From Otis tarda (Eukaryota; Chordata; Aves; Otidiformes; Otididae), in NCBI GenBank assembly GCA_026413225.1, contig CM048553.1, positions 25,420,501 through 25,484,500 on the forward strand: a stretch of DNA of 64,000 nucleotides, written 5' to 3'. This document shows, one piece after another, positions 10,051 through 36,127 of the stretch; positions within the stretch are counted from its first letter, which is position 1, and each line of letters begins with the position of its first letter. The notes under the pieces were generated by a model that was given only the letters and a program-made list of their open reading frames with translations, was not told the DNA's origin and searched no databases. The position numbers and the translations under genes are program-made.

Positions 10051-12461
10051 ATACATTAAAAAACTGCAGTTGCAGAAAATAAATTAACTGGATGTCAAAC
10101 GTCTAGAAGTGTTCCTGGAAAGAAGGGCTAAAAATTAAATACTATGTGCAGTGCAGTTTGTCCATCTGCCGTCAGAAGACAGAAATCTATTTAAATACTT
10201 TTATTCCCACATTGCTCATTTTCTACATCTGTAGATGTGGAACATGCCCGTAAGGTGCCTGGTGCCACCTCCATCCCACCTCACCTTCTCATCAGCCCAG
10301 CCTGGCAAACTGGGAAAGCTGAAGGGCTGTGACCAGATTTACTCTTCCTTCAGGAAAACGGAGGATGCAACAGGAGTCACAATGTATTTGTTAATGTATT
10401 GAAAACAGAAACATTTCACTGTGACTGTTAAAAGCAGCTTTGTTGTTAACCAGTAAAGCCTCTCGAGCACCTATGCCACTTCCAAAGCATGACAGCAGCA
10501 CGCGAAGCACACAGCTGACCAGCACAGAGAGATCTTATTCAGACAATTAAAAGGATATACCAGCTTATGTATATGGAAGACTGGGGCTCTCATTTCCATT
10601 TTTATTTCTTTCTGTTGCAGATAGTTGTGTAAAAGTCAAATTAAGTATCATACAGGACAGAGCAGTTATGCTGTGGTCCATTACAAGTTCTTTTACCGAA
10701 ACTGCAATGTCACAACTTAAAACAGAACTAAGCCCAATAAAACCAAACACAAACCCCAAACCAAACCCCTACTGTTCACCCATCTTTATTTTAACCTGAC
10801 AAAACAGCGTCTAGAATCAGTAACATCAAACGCAACAGTGTAAAATATTTGATCAAAATATTCTTATGATGGTTTAGAGGGACACTGCTGTAACTCAATG
10901 GTTGTATTTTCCCCAAGAACTTGAAGTTAATTCCTCTGTAGAATGGTAACAGGAAATAATATTTCTCTCTCAGTTTGTAGTTATGGTTTGCAGACCAATA
11001 ACCAAGGTCTTAAAGATCTTGAAATTCTTGGCAATAAAATATTTGAAACATCCGTATGTACAATGGGTACTTCAATGGAAGATATAATGAGAATTGAATG
11101 TAAAAACTAAAATTGAATGGTTGCTTCTGTTTTCTCGCGTGCATAGTTCATTTATAAAAGCTTCTTGTCAATTTCTAAAGCAACTAATTTTAACTAAAAC
11201 AGCTTTATGATTTAGGTTAACATTCTGTAGCCCTCAAGTACAAAAATAGAAATACAAACTGTTTAAACAGTATCTTTAATGAGATTCTGGCAGTAGTTTT
11301 TTTTAATCTAACAAGACACATCACGTAACAGGTCTGCCACTGAACTTGCTTAGAGTAAAATCAGCTTCAATATGAAGCTGTTAAGGTATCAAAACCCTGC
11401 TTTTTACATGCTAAATATCTTCAGCAAGTGTGCACTTAAACACAGCAATGAACTTAACTATGAGAATAACTAAATACATACATGGAACTCTGCATGTGGA
11501 ACGTAATTCATAGAACTTGTTACAACAAATGATTACCTGCATTTTGTTAATTTAAAAATGGTACAAATCATGCAAAACAATTCTAAAGATAACGCAAAGA
11601 AAGCTACCAGTGTCTGGAAGAAGGGTTCAACTTAGCCAAAATTACATTAAATGAAATAAGCATATTTACCAGCAAAGATCTATCGCTATTTCAAAAAAGC
11701 AGAGGTAAAATCTTCGGGTTTTGAATGTCAGTTATACTGCAAAATGTCATTGCTCTTGCTTAATGCAGAAGCACATGCTTAGGAGCCCAGAACTGCTTAT
11801 TCAGAACAAGTCTGCTGACAATAGTTCTGGCTTCCCTAGAATCAGAGATGCTGCATGGACTAAAAATAGCAGAGATTTGCAAGAATCAAAGGCAAAGGCA
11901 CCCTATTCAGTTAGCCAAAACGGTAGCATTCCCTTTCTTGTAAGCATGAAGATGGTAATGGGGCAGATGATAAACATTTCTACAAAGGCAGCATTTTAAA
12001 TGTTATCATTAAATTCTCATTTTGCAAATGCCATTAGCAGACACCAGCTTGTAATAGTTTATGTGTAATATCAACCTGCAGGATGAACTTGGGATTTCAT
12101 TTGTCCTGATTTACAAATAAAGACTATTACTAATGCTTTAAAGGACTACTTTTACTATCTAAAAAGTTCAAATTGTTATTTTCCAATATTATACACCTCA
12201 GCTGGACTACCATCTCATATTGTTTCAAACATCTAACACTGCCTACTGGAATTTTATAAGAGTTGTACCTCATGTATTAAGCAGCAGGCAATAACAATGG
12301 TCTTTCCCAGCACAGTTGCATCTGGCTGGCTACTGAAAGATTAGGAGTATTTCTAAAACACAGGAAAACTCATGCAGTTTGGTAAAGTTTGCTGTCATTT
12401 CACAGTTTAAGTTTCCTTTAGTCATTGCACTTCTGTTGATAGTCTTGTTTTTCCAAAAATA
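10051..12461 (-). other. FAM133B: FAM133B 3' UTR and short intergenic gap
   Basis: AT-rich, no convincing coding sequence. Minus-strand AATAAA signals (TTTATT on the plus strand) occur near 10786, 10602 and 10202, so the FAM133B transcript probably ends somewhere between 10.2 and 10.8 kb, which would be a 3' UTR of about 1.7-2.3 kb. The remaining few hundred bases are upstream of the calaxin-like promoter. The end point is an inference. Confidence 0.5.
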
Positions 12462-26646
<14,185 letters not shown>

Positions 26647-26921
26647 GGTGCCGCCGAGACCCTACGCCGCCGCTCGCCGTCGCACCGGCCCAGCCTAGGG
26701 CCCTGTCCCCGCGCCGCAGGCGCGCCGGCCCTCCTCGGCCCCCAGCAGCCGCCGAGCTGCGGGGAGCGGCGATGGCGGCGGCCACGCAGCGCCGCCTGCC
26801 GGGGCCGCGACGCCTGGGCGCCGCCGAGTGGCGGCCGGTAGCGCCGCGCTTCAGCTCTGCCTGGCGCTGGGCGGACGGAGCGGTCGGAAGAGGAAGGGCG
26901 GGAAGAGAAGAGGAAAGAGTT

Positions 26922-26937
26922 GGGGGGGGGGGGGGGG
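26922..26937 (+). repeat. Homopolymer run of 16 G
   Basis: Sixteen consecutive G residues about 280 bp upstream of the FAM133B ATG, within the CpG island. Can form G-quadruplex on the plus strand (non-template for a plus-strand transcript). The exact length may be affected by sequencing error. Confidence 0.8.
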
Positions 26938-27215
26938 AGCTCGAATGCAGGGCGTCGGTTGGGGGGCGGCAATGGCGGGGAGCCGGCGGCGGCCCCGGGA
27001 CGGGGAGTGTGGTGGTGGGGGTGGCGGTGAGGGGCGGAGGGCAGCGGCAGCGCCGCGGCCGGCCTGTGGGAAGATGGTGCCGGGCTGGCCGTCGTGAGGG
27101 AGAGCGGAGGGCAACGGAGGGGAGAAATGAAACGTTCAGGGTGCGCTCGCGTGCGGGGACAGCGAGCCCGGGGCGCCCGTCGGGAACAAACATCCCGGGA
27201 GAGGACGGAATTTAA

Positions 27216-30200
27216 TGATGAGGGGGTTTGCTCCTCTTCACCTGTCTAGTGATCAGTTACCGGAGGAACTGCGAGGTTTCCTTTTCCTTTTTCCTTCAGT
27301 AGGTGCATAGACTAAGGTCGTATGAAATAGCAGCCTGTTCTGGCATAGAATTCAATGTAATGGGGCTCTGTTTGGAAGAAAAGAAAAAAAAAGTGTATTT
27401 ATCACTCATTAGCTATCTGCACTGCAAAATAAGGAACATTATAATATTGACCAGGTCAATATTGCATTAAGTTAATGTAAATGCCTGAGAGTTACCAGGT
27501 TGTACTAACTCAGAATTTTGGGCGTCCTTTTCTTGAGATGTTACCATTAAAAATTACTCCATGTTAGTTTTTAGCTTTGTAAAAATGAAGAAAAGTAATT
27601 ACATATTAATACATTGATCATACAAAGCACGTATTTGTTTCTGAAGTATCATTGCTGTGTTCGCATTTAGCAATAGCTGGAGAGTCCACGGGAATCTGTG
27701 ACACCAAGCTGTTTAGTCAAACCAAGAGCAGGCTGAAAGGGACTAGAAGAAAACTAACAAGGTGACTACACCAGAATTGCAAGTAAAATTTGCTCACTTG
27801 CAAACAAAACTTAGGGCTGGAAGCTGCAAGATAGTGCATAAGGGAATGAATAACTGTAATTCCTCAGAAAATAGTTGGTATGTTCTAGACCAAGGATGGC
27901 TGCTTTGGAAACGTGCCAGGCTGAAGTTCTCACTGAGCTGCCTGTGATGCTGAAGAAGCATATTGAAGACAGAAGAAACAAGCTGCATTGAAATATATAA
28001 AGAATAAGATTAGGAGTATTACTAATTATATTATGATAGCCCTTCTGTGAAGCATGGTGATGTCCTTCACCTGAACATGTTTTCAGATTTAGGCCATTTT
28101 GGAGTACCCCCACGCGATCCAGTTTTAGGTGACCAATGCCGCTGCGCTGCACCCGTGCAGGCTGTCCCCAGCACTGCAGCAGCTCTTGGTGGTAGGAGAG
28201 TGGTCCCCAAGTGTGGGAGCACGGCTGTCTGTCCGTCCGTGTGCTGACACGCTGGTAGGACTGCAGGTCTCCATGGGCTTCAGCTCGGCTGCAGCAGTGT
28301 AGGCAGTGCCTAAACTGCATCAAGTCTGCCAGGACAGTATTACTCTTCAGGAATGTTTTAACTAGATTTGATCCAGGAGAGTTTATTCGACCAACACTTT
28401 GCCCTATGTGGCTTTGAGCTGGTGCCTGGAAACATGAAGACTTGCCATTGCAGGGAGCCAGGGGGGTGGGGTCCCTCCTTCCCTGGGCAGTGGGGAGGAG
28501 GAGACCTCCCCTGGGCATTTTGCTGGAGTACTTTAATTAGACTCCCATTAGCTTTTCTTCCCTGGCTGCGAAGGAGGCTTGGGAGTCCAGCCAGGCAGCT
28601 CAGCCAGCTAAATCAGATGTCTAAAAATGGATAAAAATACTTAAGAGAAAGGACTTCTCTGTGACAGGAGACTGAAAGATGACCCTGTTTATCGAAGAGG
28701 AAAAAAACAAAAAACAATACAACTGATGAGCGTCAAGTGAGGAATGATACAGATACTGTAAATCTTGCTTTCTGTGTAACAGTAAATGGCAGGCAAATGA
28801 CAGACTAAGGCAATGCATTTAAATCTTCTAAAATGAACATTTGTTTCTATGGTGCTCGTAAGCATGTGACATCTAGTGTCATTAGATAATTTTGAGGCGA
28901 AGCAGATGAGAACATTTGTGTGAATGATGAGAAGAGTAACATTTGTGCTTATTTCTACAAGGTCCTTAGTATTTTGCTTAATGGACTTTTTAAAATATAA
29001 TTTTCTCTTCCATAATTGGGTTTTATGAACTTCATGCAGGCGGTAAGTCACCTTCTCACAGATGATGGCTAGGAAGAAAATTCCCATATCAAGAATTTAT
29101 TCCATAATTGTCCACACAGACTGTTGGATTTTGTCCTGTACTATCTTGCCCTGAGCACTGTCAGAGATAAAACACCAGATAGTATCCAGATCTGTATGGT
29201 AGCTCTTATTTAATCTGTTAAGTATTTCAATGATTTTTTTCCCCCTTTTTCACAATGCATTAGCCATGGTATGGGTCGCTGGCTGTTCTGCTCAGCCACG
29301 GGCCTCACTGCAGTTGCTTTTGTGTCTGTCCCTGGCTGGACTGCTGCTCATAATCGTGTAATGTGCTTAAAGACTAATTTGGAATGACACCTAATGTAAA
29401 GGTAGCTGCTGTTTTTATTTAATGCTGCATCACATCTGCAGTGTGTATGTTTCATAAAGGACATTCATAGTTCCTTACAGTTTCTAGGGGCAGCACGAAG
29501 TTTTCATTCTAAGTTGTACAGTCCTTTGTGGCTTTGGGGTCTGGTTAGCTTTGCACTGATTTCTGTCTAGAGCTTTCATCCAAAAGCTGAAGTCTGTTTG
29601 GATGCTTGAGCTAATAGTTTTTAGATTCCTATGTCCGATGGCTCATTGGAGGCCTCATTAATAGAAACAACTTGTATCTTGCTCTAAAGAGCACTTAACA
29701 ATCTTTACAATAAGCTGAAGCTTTATTTGAGTTGTTTTGATGAGGGTTTTTTTGGTTGGTTAGGAGTGACGACAGAAAATATGTCTCTGTTTTTAGAGTC
29801 TGATGTTGTGTCATTTTGTGTTTGACTCAAAACACGCACTTTTACCATTTCTGTATACCCAGCAATGTTACTAGACATGCTTATAGCCAATCAAGAAAAA
29901 ACGGTCAATCAATAAAGTGTGTTCCACTTCTTAAAAGATGGAAGATGAAAGCAGCAGAATCTTTAGGAATACACAAATACCGTGCATGTTAGTGCAACAG
30001 TTGGATTAAGTAACATTTGGGAAAAATACTGCATTTCACAAATGCCTTAGAGCCATTATAGCTGAATTAAAGCACAATTTGCCTAACCAAAACAAAGATT
30101 TCGGTAAAGACAAACTAGTGCTGAACCATATGGCGTGCATAGCAATTGCAACAATTTTATGCCTTTGAAAGAAAAAGTGGTCACTCAATTTTTTTTTTTT

Positions 30201-31785
30201 TTAATGGAGTTCATCCTAGGTAAGCAATAAAGTAGTTCAGAAATGAGAAATCAGGACAAATGAGCTTAGATTTTTATAAAACTAAAGGTATATGGTAAGG
30301 TGCTTGAAAGGGTGTGCATGTGCTTATGTTTCTGTGTCTGATTGTGTGTTTGTTTGGTGATTTTCTAGAATACCCAGGGTGTTAAGAAGAACACTTGCAA
30401 ACATAAAAACTAGAAAACAACGTTGCCAATTTTCTGTATTTAATAGACAACTTACTGCATTTGTATTCATTTTACATTTTTAGGTAAAAGAAAAATATAG
30501 CTAGAAAAGTGAAGTAAACCTCAAGAAAGCAGTTTTAAATACAAACCTAATTTTTTTTTTGCCTTTTTACTTTCCAATAATTTGGGAGCAACTAAAAAGA
30601 ACTTGACACCACAAAAATTTTTATTATATTGATTTCCATACTGAACCCTCAGCACCCAACAATAAATACACAACTTTGCTTTTCTTGCACTGCCAGCAGC
30701 AAAACGTTCAGTTCCGAAGGACTGTAATTCTGATATAATACAATATTGAAAACCTTCTGTGTGCCTTAATTTAATTTCGCTGTATTGACAAATGATTATT
30801 TTTGCAGTCAACCATCTTTACAAACTTGTAAAAGCTGAAGAATATGTTATATGGTAAGGTGCATGCTTGAAAGCGTATGCTCCGGTGAACTTCAATGCAG
30901 TCAGTGTAAAGTAGCCCCAGCTGAGGGTGTTCTTAAAGCAGAAAGCCCCACAGGGTGAAATTTGGGACACAGGGCAGGCATGCAGTTAGATCAAAGGGCT
31001 TTGTTTGAAAGCTTGCAAAGGGAGCTCTAGAGTTTCCAAAGTGTCTGCATTATTTCCCAGGCGTTCTGTACAGCAGAAACATACTTGTTTCCAATGCGTA
31101 TATGGTAATCAGCAGCTGTGCAAGAGGAGAGAGGCTGCAAGATTTCACGTACAGCAATGGTGCAATACTTTTATATACCACAGTTTGCAGGTTGTAGCCC
31201 TTTGATGTCATATTGATGACTAAAAGGTAAACCAGTATATTTGAGTAACAATTCCAGAAATCACTGTTACGTTTTTCTGTACCTCTGTAGGTGATACTGT
31301 GTTTCACACATAGGTGATTGTAATGCTGAACACCAAGAATGTAAAGAACACTGAAATTAAGCACACAGAATAAAAAAAAATGATGCACCTTTAAAAGAAA
31401 CAGTAACACACGCACCTTTTCATGTTTGTACCCTGATTAAAAGAACACAATGAATTTCAAGTATGAAGTGATACAGTGAAATCATGTCCTGTGAATAGGT
31501 ATCAATGGTAGTCTAGGTAGTACAGTTTGCACCATAGGTAACTTTCCACCTTGCAAAATAAAATCCTACTGCATCTGTAGGTAAAGTGACTTGAAATGCT
31601 AAAACTCGACGTGCCAGCTGTTTCGCTGGTATAAGCTGATACGATGCTGTAGAAGTCAACAGGACCATGCTGATTTTCACCAGCTGAGTATATGCCCTAA
31701 GGTGAATGAAAGTAAAATATTCAAAACTGCTTTGCATGCTTTCCTTGAATTATCAAATCCTGGACACCTCCAGAGCAAATGATAC
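27216..31785. other. Intergenic region between FAM133B and CDK6
   Basis: Mostly AT-rich, with no gene that I recognise. A segment at about 28050-28620 is richer in G+C and open on the minus strand for 235 codons (27811-28518), without recognisable protein features. A perfect palindrome lies at 27443-27463. No tRNA, small RNA or complete mobile element was recognised. Confidence 0.5.
27443..27463. repeat. Perfect 21-bp palindrome with 1-nt centre
   Basis: AATATTGACC, then A, then GGTCAATATT. Each arm is 10 bp without mismatch. The core TGACC-A-GGTCA consists of two everted nuclear-receptor-like half-sites. It lies about 0.8 kb upstream of the FAM133B ATG. Confidence 0.85.
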
Positions 31786-34700
31786 TTTATTGCAAAAAAA
31801 GAGAAAAAAACAAGCCAAACAGCATTAGAGGCTGTTTGAACTTTCTGAATGTTTTTCGTGTTATTTTTGTAAAATCATACTGAGAAATAAAGGTACCGAG
31901 ACAGATTCTGATTTGCTAATGCATGTTGGTCTGATGTAATATCAATTAACAAAGTTACTCTGGATGTGTCTCAGAAGCTGTCCTCACTGTTCATAGTATT
32001 CTGTAAACCAGAAAACACAAGTTTTAATAATGCCTTTTGAGAACATAACTTGTCTTGCAGATTCTGAAACCAGTATCCCGTGAGGGTTACAAACAGGCTT
32101 TGCTTTATACATGTTACCTTCAGTGGGATTTGTAACATGTCAGGTAGGCACACACGGAGTGTCTGGAGCATAAGAACTGAATCTTATTTCTGATACATTT
32201 CTGTACCAGCACCATGCTTTTCTCCACATATCCCAAAGCCACTAAGAAGTGCACTTCTGAACTTCTGTATAAAAAAGTAATGAATAGAAATTTTGAGAGA
32301 AATAATGTTACTAGAATTAAGATTTTTATCACACATTACCATTTATATAGTATTCTTGCTGATTTACTAAGCTTAAGTATCTTTATACAGACCTGAGCTG
32401 CCTGACACTGAAATTTGTAGACTTACAAGGTCAAATTCTTGGTTTAATTTAACTGTAGTCAGTGGAGTTACAACAACAGTAAATTATGCTAAATGATTTA
32501 AAATACTTTGAAACCCCAATCCTATTGCATGCAATTGTCCATGCACAAAAAAAAACCCAAAAAACCAACCTAAATTTGCTGCCTTTATACTTTTGTTTAG
32601 CCAACAGTCTTACTTAAAGCCCAGACAGGCAACTTTATCACTGCTAAAAACTTTCTTCGGTTACAAGATGCCACACAAACTCAGCCCCTGGCTTAAGCAT
32701 CTGGAATTGACAGATACCTGCTGGACCTGCTACAAAAAAAATGAAGCCTAAGGCAGCCTATGAAATGTTTTCTAATTTTAATTTTTCAGACAACATTCTC
32801 CCACTATGTGTAAGATTATGTCTACAATAGCATTTCAAAGTAATCTGCTTATTCCTTTACATATTAAAACAAACAAGGATACCCTCAAGCATAAAAAATA
32901 CTACATCTGAACACACATTCTACTCTAGTTGCAAAATTCAATGTACAGTATGAAGCTTATTTATAATTTTTTTTGACTGATCTAGCTTTCTGCCTTTCTA
33001 TGAAACTAGCTTCTTTTCAACAAACAAAATGTATACTAAATGCAAATAAACAATAAAGCAGCAAGACTCAACACATTTTTTTGGCAACTACCCTTTCACA
33101 GGACTAGTGTGTTTTCATAAGAAATAATATACTGAATTATAATTGCAATAATTTAGGTTAATGTCACATAACTTGCAGATAAATGTGTCCACATCTTCAA
33201 TAAACACTGACCCCATTTACTGGTGTCTTGGTGCTGTTATTAACCATGTGTCCTCACAACGACAGTCAGTTGCTAAAGGAAAGCCTTTTTCTGCAAACGC
33301 TTTCTGTGAGCGACTGTACTCACACGAGTAACCCCTCTCAGCTCTGTGGGACTGCTCAGGTGAGGTACAGTGTTTGTGTGTTTGCATACTTGGGCCTTCA
33401 GACTGAAAAGTATCACGTTAGTGAGGAAATACAGATACACACTGTTACACAGAAAGTAGAAGACAAACAAACAGATGAAAGCACCCTGTGATGCTTTCAG
33501 AAGTTATAATATAAACATCATTTCCAAAGTATACAGTTTGACTTCTAAGACATCATTTTGAGAGTATAATTTTTCTTTAACTAGAGCATTCAAAGACATT
33601 ATACTTTTAAAGCTGTTCAAAGTAATGCAGCTAAATATTACATTAAAAATAAAACCCATATGAGATTCAATGGCAGATATAGATCACTTAAATGAATTGG
33701 AATGAAACGGACCATAAATACATTAATCTGAATGCTTGAAAATAATTTACAAAGAAATTAAAGACTTAAAGGAAAGAATAAATGGGTGCCTGTGGGCTTG
33801 GTTTCAGTGCCAAAATCATACAGCTTTGTGTAGAAAACGGATTCTATCAGAAAAATAAAAGGCATCTTTATATTTTCTCTCTCTTAAGTATTTTAGAATG
33901 TATTTCTTACTTTAACAGAAGTGACTGCCTTGCCAGTGAAAGATGCCTGGCTGAGAGTGCTCGAGACTCTTTCAGGCCTTGTTTCAATTGGAACCAGCTC
34001 TCATTCCCTACTGAAAAGCACCGCCATCATGTAAACTTCTTCTGCCCACACTGCTGTGACTCTGCGTGGGTTGTAGGAAGGGAGTTCATTCTCCAGGGAA
34101 AGAGTTTTTGAACACTGTAGAGAATGACAGCAAGGTTATTTAACAGTGCTGAATGCAAGGAAGGTGTCATAGATATTGAATTCTGTTTGTTGGAATCTGA
34201 ACAGAGACAACTGATTCACTTAATATTGACCACCAGAGAGCAATCAAAATTTCCAGACAGTGCTGGCCTACTCTGGTTTTAAGCTGTTAAACTAGAGTAA
34301 CGCTTTTCTATTCAACTTATTATGCACAATAGGAAGGAGAATGGTGGTGGTGGAGGTAAAATAAAACAAATCAAAACTAAGCTGGAAAACCACTGGGTTG
34401 TTAGACATTTAGGGAGAAAAAGGAAATGATGAATCAATCTTTGCAGTCCCTTCAGCCTCTAATCTCATGGCACTGCTGTCCTTCCATCATGTTATGATGG
34501 GTAACTTCAGTTAAAAATGTGCATGGCAATCAATACTTTAGGATAAGCACGTTCCCACTGAGCTTATATAAGCCACCTTGTACATCACAAACTTCTTGCC
34601 AGCATCCAAATTCTGATGTACTACTTGTAGTTGCAGCCCATGGTTACAGCCACCTTTGTTACAAGGGACTCTGAGATACAAAGTCCCTGCAAGAAATCAT

Positions 34701-36107
34701 GATGGATTTTGGGTCTTGCTGGAAAAAGATTGAGAAGCAGCTTCTTATTTAACCAGCACTCTGCAGACCCAGGCTGTATTTTGAACCCAGTTTGGTTTGT
34801 TTTGTTTTTTTCTATCACCAATGAAGGATGATTGTTTGAGATACATCATCATCGACTCGGGAGTAAAACATTTTTATCTTTTCCCATAGCATGTCCAGAA
34901 TTCACAGTTATCCTTTTTTTTTTTTTGTAGGGAGAGAAATTTCTTAGGGGAGGTCTTGCAACACTGCTGTTTAAAATGCTAAAAAGTCAACTGTCATAGA
35001 AACAGTAAGGATACTGTCCCCTCTAGATCCTGGAAAGACTTTTTTTTGGGATGAATATATTGGAGGTTATGGTCCATCTGTGCCTAACACTTGCGGCAGG
35101 GCTCTGTACTCAAAACTGCCATAGCAAAAAGCACAGGAATGAGCTTGATTGCCTACATGCACCCAAGTCATCTTGAGAGTTGAGGACCTTCATATAAGGA
35201 AGAACTGTTTTGTAGTTGCTCTGCCTCACGTTGAGAGGAAACCTCTCCCTGGGAATAGTGACCTCGGGGAAGGGGAAGGGCAGGGGAGTAAGCAGTAGGA
35301 GTCTTGTTAGTATCTGTTAAAAACTTCTGTATAACAGAAGCATCATTGGCTGCTCCTGTAAGCATGTGCATGACAGACAGTTGTCCAGGGATCTTCTAAA
35401 CTTAGTAAATAATCTTCTGAATAAAAAATTGTTTTGGCTCATCAAACACATTATGTTCAGTCTAATCTATTTTAGCTCATCTCTTTGCTTGAAACAAAGA
35501 GTGTAAAAGTAGCACACACTTTACCATCTTCTACTCTAGTAGAATGAGAAGCAAGGAAAAACTATAGTAGAGATCACTGGCTGCCTGCAGACTAGGGGGC
35601 TGCGGAATTACAAGGTAGTAATTTAGTCCACGGCTTCTTAATGGCAGTGGAAGTAGCAGCAGGGTCAGATACTTCCCTATAGGGAAATAGGTAATTAAGT
35701 GTCACTGCTGTAAGAGGATGTTGAAAGACTGTTGAGGAGCAGACTCCTCAGGGCTTCTTTCACAGTGTCACAGTAGGATGATCTGGGATAAGGAAAGGAA
35801 AGTATGAGTGGCCGGGTGATCTATCACCATATATATCTAACAAATGCCAGAGAATACTGTGTAGAATTAGAGGGTTTCCATCCCTGGAACTGTGAAATTT
35901 GACCCTGTGCCAAGCCTAGTTGCTCACGCTTAATGGAAGGACCAAAATTAGTTGCTCTGTGCCAACACTTACCCAGCCACCCATGCTCATGGACTAAACA
36001 CAACAAAATGCTAGACAAGTCTTTTTTTGGAGGTGGCACGACAATAGTTAATGGTTGGCAAAGCAGCTCAGAAAGCTCCATTCCTGCTGTACAACCTACA
36101 AAAAGCA

Positions 36108-36127
36108 TTTTTTTTTTTTTTTTTTTT
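36108..36127 (+). repeat. T20 homopolymer
   Basis: Twenty consecutive T on the plus strand. Could be an old retroposon tail read in reverse, but no element body was recognised beside it. Confidence 0.7.

Noticed and set aside
9260-10087. 275-codon plus-strand open frame
   Set aside because: Antisense shadow of calaxin-like exons 1-2 and of the CpG island; Arg/Pro/Gly-rich composition typical of CpG-island translations.
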